NCBI GenBank assembly: GCA_001798105.1
Contig: MGRI01000011.1
Location: forward strand, 1-11,159
Direction of reading: 5' to 3'
Length of the DNA: 11,159 bases
Source: Deltaproteobacteria bacterium RIFCSPHIGHO2_02_FULL_40_11
GTDB taxonomy: Bacteria; Bdellovibrionota; JACOXK01; 2-02-FULL-40-11
Position numbers and translations under genes: made by a program. This document shows positions 1 to 6,549 of this stretch, one piece after another (positions within the stretch are counted from its first letter, which is position 1; every line of letters starts with the position of its first letter). The notes under the pieces were generated by a model. The model saw only the letters and a list, made by a program, of their open reading frames with translations. It ran no database searches and was not told the DNA's origin.

Positions 1-770
1 CATACAACGAGATCATGGCGGAGCTGATGATGAATTCCGGGCAATTGGATCAATTGGATGATCTTCAAAAAATGCAACTCATGATGGATATTCGAGATGG
101 TTTGGTGAATCCAGATGTCGTTGAAAAAGTGTTCTTTGATTTAGATGTGCAAGAATCTAAGCTGGATACTTCGATGAAAGCCTTAAAAGCATCGCATCGA
201 AGACTTTTAAGTCAAATCAAGCGGGCTGAGCGTTTAAATAAGACAGAGCTTGTTGAAAAACTTAAAAAACAAGCTGAAACAAATGATATGAAATACTTTG
301 TCTTAGAGCGCGTTCAAAAGCATTTTACAAGCGCGACTTCTGACATCAAAAAGAAAATGAAAAAGCGCGAGCGTCAGACATCTACTTCGTTATTCCCATC
401 GACAAGCGCAGATGCTCAAACGTGTCAGGCGTTGGCGCAAATGGGCATTGACCCTCGAAGTTTAGGAATGTCTTGTGGCACGGTTGAAATTCCAGGGACA
501 GGTATTCACTTTGGGCTTCGCACGACACCGTTTGGTGGAGTGACAGGACAGGTCGATGTGAATACGCCGGATTACCAATGGGGATTTTCGGGCGGCACCC
601 AGGGCAATAATATCCCAGAGTGGTTGATGTATCCAGGCATGGGTGGTTATCCAGGTGCGGGTGGGTTCCAAGGCGGCCATGGGTTTTATGATCCCAGAGG
701 TGCGGCACAAAGTCCGTACTGGGATCCCAGAACGGGTGTGATGAGCGGATACGGCGCTTATCCACGGTAG
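1..770 (+). CDS. Unrecognised protein, helical body with Gly/Pro/Tyr-rich tail (probably 5'-truncated by the window edge)
   Basis: I do not recognise the family. The frame is open to the left edge, with codons for Y-N-E-I before the first Met at 15, and no clear Shine-Dalgarno lies in the 14 bases before that Met, so this is probably the C-terminal part of a longer protein. Counting from that Met (251 residues), residues 10-120 are strongly helical and charged, ending in a very basic stretch (about 110-120). Residues 135-200 hold two Cys (137, 154) and alternating Gly/Thr/hydrophobic residues that look like beta strands. Residues 205-251 are rich in Gly, Pro and Tyr, with a doubled DPR motif (226-228 and 237-239). 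No membrane segment is visible. The gene ends in tandem stops TAG-TAA (768-773). It lies 125 bp before another helical, Gly/Asn-rich protein in the same direction, so the two may act together; that is inference. The frame is almost certainly coding; the function is unknown. Confidence 0.8.
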   Translation, partial: YNEIMAELMMNSGQLDQLDDLQKMQLMMDIRDGLVNPDVVEKVFFDLDVQESKLDTSMKALKASHRRLLSQIKRAERLNKTELVEKLKKQAETNDMKYFVLERVQKHFTSATSDIKKKMKKRERQTSTSLFPSTSADAQTCQALAQMGIDPRSLGMSCGTVEIPGTGIHFGLRTTPFGGVTGQVDVNTPDYQWGFSGGTQGNNIPEWLMYPGMGGYPGAGGFQGGHGFYDPRGAAQSPYWDPRTGVMSGYGAYPR

Positions 771-781
771 TAAAAAGTTTT

Positions 782-809
782 GTCATCCCCCGGCTTGACC
801 GGGGGATCT
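782..809 (+). repeat. Short palindromic intergenic element (GTCATCC...GGATCT hairpin)
   Basis: A perfect 9-bp inverted repeat, ATCCCCCGG (785-793) and CCGGGGGAT (799-807), encloses a 5-base loop, CTTGA. The outer bases read GTC on the left and CT on the right. No T-tract follows, so it is a poor intrinsic terminator on its own. The ends match those of a second element at 6795-6824. Small repeats of the form GTCATCC-stem-GGATC are, to my knowledge, common dispersed palindromes in bacterial genomes; membership of a particular family cannot be tested here. It sits in the 125-bp gap (771-895), where I see no gene and no convincing promoter. Confidence 0.7.
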
Positions 810-895
810 TAAAATGTACGTTGTGTGTTGAATCTGGTCTGATCTTTATTTCGAATTCAAGTTGAAGCTGAAAACAAAGAAGAAGAGGTACGTGT

Positions 896-3800
896 ATGTT
901 GAAACATATTGTTTTTGGATTTGTGTTTATGGTGTCTGTTGGTGTGTGGGCCAATTCTCCAGCAGAGCCATCCACGGCTCGGCGTTTGAATTATGACTCT
1001 GTGCCTTATGCGTATCAAGATAACGCCTCTTTTAATCCCATCGACCAAATTTTTACAATTCAAAATCATACTATTCCAAATGCACGCAAGACATATGAAA
1101 CTCGTCGAAAACAATGGGAACGAAGAAAAAAAGAATTAGATCGAGAAATCAAAGACAATGAACGCTTAGTCAGGACAGCTTCGACCCCAGAATTAGAACA
1201 ACAGTTTTTACGGGCTGTGCAAGAAGCCAGAAAAGTGTTTGCGCAGGAAGAGGCCACGGCAACACGTGCACTTTCAACGATGCAAAGCAAAATTCGGGGT
1301 GCAGAGGTGGAATTGAAAGAGGTTCGGGATCAGCATCGTCGAATTTCTCACATGGCTCCCCGACTTATAGAAGATGCATCTGCGCTTAGTCATCAACATA
1401 TGATGCAAAGCGTTGGAGATTTAATTGCACGTAAAGATTTTCCGATGACAGATGAATTTGTAGAAGGTTTAAGCCAAGGACGTGTGGAAGACTCTGGGAA
1501 GCCTGAAATAGAGCATGTACAAAACCAATTTCAAGAAGACCAAGCTGCCATGGGTGAGCTTCAAATGTTAGCACAATCTTTGACGTGGTTAGAAGAAATG
1601 GATTTAGAAAATATTGGAGATAAGAAAAATCTTCGTCAAATTGAAGAATTTCAAAAATTAGAATTTGTTAAAGAGAGTGATCCATTATTTAATTCCCTTT
1701 CTTCTTTAAAAATTAATGTGCTAACAGCGCGTGGTGCAACGGGGACAGAACATCAAAATCGTGAAAACTTGCCTCAAGATTTTTCAAACAGTTATCAAGG
1801 GGCTTTCACTGCGTTTGGCGATGCGTTGGGAAAAAAACAAAATGTAATTCAAAGCAGGGTTACTGCAATTGATGCTCAAATTGAAAGTGCAAGAAAGGAG
1901 ATGGATGCGGAGCCTGAAAATGTAGACTTGCAGGAAAGTCGGGAGCAACTTATTTCTCAGTTGGAGCGCAGGCGTGAGCCTTTGACGCTTGCCCTTCTGG
2001 CTGGAAAAACCCAACCCGATGGTTTTGAAGGACATTTGGCCGAAAACTATGGTTGGAGTGATGAAAATCCACCGAATCGAAATGAACAAGATAAAACAAT
2101 TCATACTGGCGTACATGCCTTGGCGCAGCGTCGTAAAGAAGGTAGATCGCAGGAGGAAATTGATCGCCTCCATGCAGCGATTGGAGAGACACCTTTGGTT
2201 GCCGAAGACGACCCGAGTTCCAGAAAAGAAGGCTGGTGTTTTGGATGTGCTTTGGGTACGGCTTGGGATGTTACAAAGGGCGCAGGCGGTGCACTGTGGA
2301 CAGGCACTAAAGCTGTCGGCTCTGCCATTGGCGGTGTTGCAAGTTTCTTTTCTGAAAATGCGGAAGTTTTAAAGCAAAGTATGTTTGCGGTTTTGTCGGC
2401 GGCGGCGCAGCATCAGTACATGCGTCATGGCAGTAAAAATGAAAATACACAAGTTTATCGAGCGCTGGCCATTACGCTGGGGCTCGATATGGGCTTTAAA
2501 GGGCAAATGCCTCGGTCTATGGTGAATAACGTAGATCCTCTGGAACCCTATAAAAGACAACCTGTGAGTTTTCAAGATTTAATGGCAAGCCAAGATCAGG
2601 TTCTAGCGAGTGTTCTCACCATTGGCGGCAATCCTGCTTTGGGTTCTCGGTTCCCAAATAGCATCAACGATCGCCTCCAAAGCGTGGTTCAAGCCGGTGC
2701 GCCCTCTCCCTTTCCGCAAGGCGTAGGTCAATCTTTTAATGGCATTGTAGATCCCAACTTTCGTAACTTTGCGGGCCAAGCCTATAATGGGTATCCCCCG
2801 CAGGCCAATTTAAATGTGGGCGGAGCTTTTTTAAATCCAGCCTTTGGGGCGGGTAATCCTTTCGCCAATGGCAGTGGCCTTGGTGCTTTAAATTTTAATA
2901 CTGTGGGGCCTGGCCAAACGCAGCGGTCTTTGGGAAATCTTTTGGCTTCCACACAAGTGCAGCGTCAGGGCATTCAAAATTTTAGACAAGAACTGAATAC
3001 TGTAAATCCACCCAATAACTCTTTAAAAAGTTTAATCGATCACGCAGGGGGCTTGGGTGTTCAAAATACGTTTTTAAGAGCCAATCAGACAGCGTTGCAA
3101 TCCGCCCTGGAACAAAGCAATGCCAGTTTTATTAATAATCAACTCATTGCACAACATAGCCGTCTCAATGCAGAGTACAAAAAACTTTCCCAGTTAAATG
3201 TTGCCATTTTTGATGCCTCCCAACAATTTCGCTTGGCAGATATACGCATTCAAAATGATGAAGATGGGCTCATGATTGGCCCCCCTCGCGATTGGTCCAA
3301 AAATTTTGGCGCCAGAAATCAAACCCTCATGAACCTCATTGAGCTTCGAGACAAAAGAGCTCAAATTTTAGAAACGATTGCGCTCATTAAATTTAATCCT
3401 GCGTTTTATGAACGCTTGCTCGCGCAAGAACCGCAAATTCCGCAGTTAAAAGATCAAAACATGCCAGAACAAGAAGCAGAGCCTTTTACGTTTTTTTGGA
3501 TTCCAAAAGCCTATGCGGAAGAAACTCAAAATGAACCCCGATTGGTTGCCAACTGGCGGGAATTGGTGGAAGCAGAACTCAAGCGTACAGGAGAAAAGTT
3601 AAATCAAACCCAAAAAAAGCTTCAAGCGGTTTCACCCAAACTTAGGGAAATGGTGGATCTGGAGCCAAAAGGCGTGCATGAAGTGAATTTGGCTGTCGTA
3701 GAAGCAGAAATGATGAACATGAAATCGCTGGCGCATCAAACACAGCAAAATACGATTCGTGTTCAAAAAGCGTTGGAGGAAATCCAGGGAAGCTCTCGCC

Positions 3801-4006
3801 TGGAGACTGCTCAAAAAGAAGAGCTTACGCAAAAACTAAAAGGATACCAGTTCCTCTTGACAGAGCTCGAAAAAGAAGCTTCAGTGTGTGCCAATGAATT
3901 GCGGTTGGTTGAAAAACTTCAAAAAGAAAAAGTGGAACGCTATGAGCTTTTTCATCACTATAGGAAAAAAGGCGAAACAGTCTTAGAAGAACTTGCACAG
4001 TTATGA
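896..4006 (+). CDS. Exported, mostly helical 1036-residue protein of unknown function
   Basis: I do not recognise the family. The start is supported by an AGAAGAGG Shine-Dalgarno (881-888), 7 bases before the ATG, and by a signal peptide directly after it: basic MLKH, a hydrophobic core and a likely cleavage after VWA (residue 19), pointing to Sec export. Residues 65-150 are charged and heptad-like, a probable coiled coil; 205-260 and 310-360 are also helical. Residues 446-486 are rich in Gly, Ala and Trp, with Cys448 and Cys451 in a CxxC spacing. Residues 600-680 are rich in Asn, Gly, Phe and Pro and probably disordered or extended. Residues 740-840 and 880-1036 are long charged helices. A hydrophobic patch, FFWIPKAYA (866-874), looks like a signal-peptide end but is internal. 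The stop overlaps the start of the threonine dehydratase gene as ATGA. It may be a periplasmic or surface structural protein; this is inferred from composition only. Confidence 0.88.
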   Translation: MLKHIVFGFVFMVSVGVWANSPAEPSTARRLNYDSVPYAYQDNASFNPIDQIFTIQNHTIPNARKTYETRRKQWERRKKELDREIKDNERLVRTASTPELEQQFLRAVQEARKVFAQEEATATRALSTMQSKIRGAEVELKEVRDQHRRISHMAPRLIEDASALSHQHMMQSVGDLIARKDFPMTDEFVEGLSQGRVEDSGKPEIEHVQNQFQEDQAAMGELQMLAQSLTWLEEMDLENIGDKKNLRQIEEFQKLEFVKESDPLFNSLSSLKINVLTARGATGTEHQNRENLPQDFSNSYQGAFTAFGDALGKKQNVIQSRVTAIDAQIESARKEMDAEPENVDLQESREQLISQLERRREPLTLALLAGKTQPDGFEGHLAENYGWSDENPPNRNEQDKTIHTGVHALAQRRKEGRSQEEIDRLHAAIGETPLVAEDDPSSRKEGWCFGCALGTAWDVTKGAGGALWTGTKAVGSAIGGVASFFSENAEVLKQSMFAVLSAAAQHQYMRHGSKNENTQVYRALAITLGLDMGFKGQMPRSMVNNVDPLEPYKRQPVSFQDLMASQDQVLASVLTIGGNPALGSRFPNSINDRLQSVVQAGAPSPFPQGVGQSFNGIVDPNFRNFAGQAYNGYPPQANLNVGGAFLNPAFGAGNPFANGSGLGALNFNTVGPGQTQRSLGNLLASTQVQRQGIQNFRQELNTVNPPNNSLKSLIDHAGGLGVQNTFLRANQTALQSALEQSNASFINNQLIAQHSRLNAEYKKLSQLNVAIFDASQQFRLADIRIQNDEDGLMIGPPRDWSKNFGARNQTLMNLIELRDKRAQILETIALIKFNPAFYERLLAQEPQIPQLKDQNMPEQEAEPFTFFWIPKAYAEETQNEPRLVANWRELVEAELKRTGEKLNQTQKKLQAVSPKLREMVDLEPKGVHEVNLAVVEAEMMNMKSLAHQTQQNTIRVQKALEEIQGSSRLETAQKEELTQKLKGYQFLLTELEKEASVCANELRLVEKLQKEKVERYELFHHYRKKGETVLEELAQL

Positions 4007-5241
4007 GTGAAGAAAAATTTAAACCTGTCACCTTAGAAGACATCCAAAAAGCAAAAGAAAATATTCGGGGTTCTGCCATTGTAACGCCGCTTAAAAAGTC
4101 CAATTATTTTTCAGAAGTATTTAAAAAGAATATATTTTTGAAAATGGAAAATCTTCAAAACACAGGGGCTTTTAAAATTCGCGGTGCTAGAAATAAACTT
4201 TTGTCTTTAACGGAAGCAGAAAAGAAAAAAGGTGTGATTACAGCTTCCGCCGGAAACCATGCTCAGGGCGTGGCTTACCAGGCAACACAGCTTGGAATTT
4301 CTTCTACGGTTGTGATGTCGGAAAACACACCCATGGCAAAAGTTTTGGCGACGCGGGGGTATGGTGCGAAGGTGGTCTTGAAAGGCAGTAACTATGATGA
4401 CGCGTATCAAGAAGCGCTTCGCATTCAAAAAGAAAAAGGGTTGGTTTTTGTCCATGGCTACGCAGATCCTTATATTGTTGCCGGACAAGGCACGATTGGG
4501 CTTGAAATTTTAGAACAATGCCCCGAAGTGGAAGCCGTTGTGGTGCCGATTGGAGGCGGTGGGTTGATTTCTGGGATTTCTACCGCCATTAAATCCTTAA
4601 AGCCCAACGTAAAAATCATTGGGGTACAAGCAGCCGGGGCGGCCAGCATGGCTGAATCTTTAAACAAGGGGCAACCCATTACGTTAAAAAATACGTACAC
4701 CATGGCAGAAGGTATTTTTGTCAATCAAACCAGTCCCTATACGTTTTCCATGATTCAAAAAAATGTAGATCAAATTTTAACCGTTACAGACGACGAAATT
4801 GCAGGCGCCATTTTACAACTTTTAGAAAAAGCAAAAATTTTGGTGGAAGGGGCAGGGGCCACAACACTTGCCACACTTTTAACTGGAAAACTTGCCATTC
4901 CCGAAAAAAATATTTGCTTTGTTTTAAGCGGCGGAAACCTGGATGTCACAACGCTATCTCATGTTTTAGAGCGTGGGATGGTCACAGAAGGCCGTATGGT
5001 GAAACTTTCTGTAACGATTAACGACAAACCCGGGGCTTTGCATCAACTTACAAAAATACTTTCAGAAATTCAGGCCAATATTATGCAAGTCAGCCACGAC
5101 CGCACCACTCAAGGCGTTCAATTTGGAAAAACCCGCGTGGATTTAACATTAGAAACCAAAGGGGCAGACCATATTGAAGAAATTTTATCTTCGCTTCAAA
5201 AAGCAGGATATTTTGTTGAAACTTTTCTAAATTCTCGCTAG
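4003..5241 (+). CDS. ilvA: Threonine dehydratase (threonine ammonia-lyase), PLP-dependent, with C-terminal ACT domain
   Basis: Deaminates L-threonine to 2-oxobutanoate and ammonia in the cytoplasm, either for isoleucine synthesis or for threonine breakdown. The fold-type II PLP signature is clear: Lys58 in GAFKIRG should form the Schiff base, SAGNHAQG (82-89) is the substrate loop, GGGG (184-187) should cradle the phosphate, and SGGN (309-312) faces the PLP ring. A single ACT-like domain follows (about 331-412). At 412 residues it matches the short class with one ACT domain rather than the roughly 510-residue IlvA of E. coli, so the symbol is loose and tdcB could equally apply. The ATG is inside the stop codon of the preceding gene (ATGA overlap), suggesting translational coupling. 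The thiolase gene starts 10 bases after the stop. The product can become propionyl-CoA, the substrate of the carboxylase encoded on the other strand. The enzyme call is firm; biosynthetic or catabolic use is open. Confidence 0.93.
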   Translation: MSEEKFKPVTLEDIQKAKENIRGSAIVTPLKKSNYFSEVFKKNIFLKMENLQNTGAFKIRGARNKLLSLTEAEKKKGVITASAGNHAQGVAYQATQLGISSTVVMSENTPMAKVLATRGYGAKVVLKGSNYDDAYQEALRIQKEKGLVFVHGYADPYIVAGQGTIGLEILEQCPEVEAVVVPIGGGGLISGISTAIKSLKPNVKIIGVQAAGAASMAESLNKGQPITLKNTYTMAEGIFVNQTSPYTFSMIQKNVDQILTVTDDEIAGAILQLLEKAKILVEGAGATTLATLLTGKLAIPEKNICFVLSGGNLDVTTLSHVLERGMVTEGRMVKLSVTINDKPGALHQLTKILSEIQANIMQVSHDRTTQGVQFGKTRVDLTLETKGADHIEEILSSLQKAGYFVETFLNSR

Positions 5242-5251
5242 AGCTAAAGTC

Positions 5252-6442
5252 ATGTCCAAAGAAATTGTTTTACTTCCTGGAAAAAGAACCCCGTTTGGTG
5301 CTTTTGGCGGAACGCTCAAAGATCTTTCGGCAAACGATTTGGGTGTGGAAGCGTCAAAAGCCGCACTCAAAGCTGCAAACGTCGATCCCAAAGACATTGA
5401 TCATGTGATTTTTGGAAATGTGGCGCAAACGTCTGAAGATGCCCCTTATTTGGCGCGGCATGTGGGGTTAATATCTGGGGTGCCGATTGCGAGCCCTGCT
5501 TATACGGTAAATCGCCTCTGTGGATCTGGGTTTCAAGCCATTGTCAATGCCGCAGAAGAAATTTTATGTGGAGAAGCAAAGCTTATCTTAGCCGGCGGTA
5601 CAGAAAACATGTCTCAAGCGCCGTATGTGGTGAAAAATGCAAGATGGGGAATTCGCATGGGGCATGGTGAGCTTCAAGATTATTTATGGGCTGCGCTTAC
5701 GGATAAATACACTGGGCTTTCCATGGCCATTAGTACCGAAGGGTTGGCGAAAGAAAAAGGAATTTCGAGGCAAGCTTCCGATGAATTCGCCCTTCGAAGT
5801 CAAATGGCTTACAAAGCTGCATTTGAAAAAGGGATTTTTAAAGAAGAAATTGTATCTATAGAAGTAAAAGGTCGCAAAGGCGACAGTCTCAAAATTGAAA
5901 GCGATGAACACCCACGTCCCAAAACAACGTTGGAAGACCTGGCCCATTTAAAACCTTATTTTAAAGAAGACGGCGTTGTCACGGCCGGTTCTGCAAGTGG
6001 CATTACAGATGGGGCAGCTGCATGTGTGGTCACAACGATGGATCTTGCAAAAGAAAAAGGATTAAAGCCCATAGGAAAACTCCTAGGGTGGGGTGTTTCT
6101 GGATGTGAGCCAAAACACATGGGCATTGGGCCTGCGCTTGCCATTCCCAAAGCTTTAAAGCGCGTAGGACTTACTTTAAAAGATATCGACCTCATTGAAA
6201 TCAATGAAGCTTTCAGTGCGCAATACTTGGCGTGCGAAAAAGAGTTAGGCTTGGATCGTTCTAAAGTGAATGTGAATGGGGGCGCTATTTCCATTGGGCA
6301 TCCTTTGGGGGCTTCGGGTGCCAGAATTTCTAATCATCTTCTCTATGAACTTCGTCGTCGGGGTAAAAAATATGGCGTGGGCTCTGCCTGTATCGGCGGT
6401 GGCATGGGCATTGCCCTCGTGTTCGAAGCGATCCTCGCATAA
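5252..6442 (+). CDS. 3-ketoacyl-CoA thiolase / acetyl-CoA C-acyltransferase (ACAA2-like)
   Basis: Thiolase that cleaves 3-ketoacyl-CoA with CoA to acetyl-CoA and a shortened acyl-CoA, or runs in reverse to join two acetyl-CoA. All catalytic elements are present in 396 residues, the usual length: nucleophile Cys90 in NRLCGSG, NEAF (318-321), His350 in GHPLGASG, and the second Cys380 in CIGGGMG. Features such as DYLWAALTD (143-151) and VSGCEPKHMGIGP (282-294) resemble mitochondrial-type ACAA2 thiolases more than E. coli FadA, though acetoacetyl-CoA thiolase activity cannot be excluded. It starts 10 bases after the threonine dehydratase stop, with only a weak ribosome site (TAGAG), so it is probably co-transcribed and partly coupled. 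Its TAA stop overlaps the first bases of the large palindrome at the convergent junction. A beta-oxidation role, yielding propionyl-CoA from odd chains, would suit the neighbouring carboxylase and mutase; that link is inferred. Confidence 0.94.
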   Translation: MSKEIVLLPGKRTPFGAFGGTLKDLSANDLGVEASKAALKAANVDPKDIDHVIFGNVAQTSEDAPYLARHVGLISGVPIASPAYTVNRLCGSGFQAIVNAAEEILCGEAKLILAGGTENMSQAPYVVKNARWGIRMGHGELQDYLWAALTDKYTGLSMAISTEGLAKEKGISRQASDEFALRSQMAYKAAFEKGIFKEEIVSIEVKGRKGDSLKIESDEHPRPKTTLEDLAHLKPYFKEDGVVTAGSASGITDGAAACVVTTMDLAKEKGLKPIGKLLGWGVSGCEPKHMGIGPALAIPKALKRVGLTLKDIDLIEINEAFSAQYLACEKELGLDRSKVNVNGGAISIGHPLGASGARISNHLLYELRRRGKKYGVGSACIGGGMGIALVFEAILA

Positions 6443-6538
6443 ATAGCTTCCTACTGCGTTGTCGCTCATTCAAGCGCTCAATGTACTATTAAGTACACCT
6501 CGCGCTTTCATTCGCTGCCGCCTTGTAGGAAACTATTT
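6441..6538. repeat. 98-bp imperfect palindrome filling the convergent gene junction
   Basis: The gap between the converging thiolase and mutase genes is almost entirely one inverted repeat centred between 6489 and 6490. The outer arms AAATAGCTTCCTAC (6441-6454) and GTAGGAAACTATTT (6525-6538) pair at 13 of 14 positions. A mid block, AAGCGC (6472-6477), pairs with GCGCTT (6502-6507). The core is TGTACT (6482-6487), four bases, then AGTACA (6492-6497). The arms stay in register with no insertions, so the whole element is symmetric about one point. It could fold as a long hairpin in RNA from either strand and act as a two-way transcription barrier, but it lacks a strong T-tract at either end. It may also be a copy of a dispersed palindromic repeat family; no second copy lies in this window. 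The remaining gap, 6539-6549, shows nothing. Confidence 0.8.
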
Positions 6539-6549
6539 CTGCGAGTCTC

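Noticed and set aside
782..810. Hairpin as an intrinsic terminator for the first gene
   Set aside because: The stem is strong but is followed by CTTAAAATG with no T-tract; a repeat element explains it better. Some RNA 3'-end function is not excluded.
828..856. Possible sigma-70 promoter (TTGAAT, 17 bases, TCGAAT) before the 1036-residue gene
   Set aside because: The -10 match is poor and such matches arise often by chance in AT-rich DNA.
382..975. 197-residue open frame on the minus strand across the first gene and the gap
   Set aside because: It is antisense to a convincing coding frame, crosses the intergenic hairpin, has low-complexity His/Pro/Thr-rich content, and shows no domain or ribosome site.
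1989..2372. 127-residue open frame on the plus strand inside the 1036-residue gene
   Set aside because: It is a shifted reading of a longer gene with a good start and signal peptide; no motif is recognisable.
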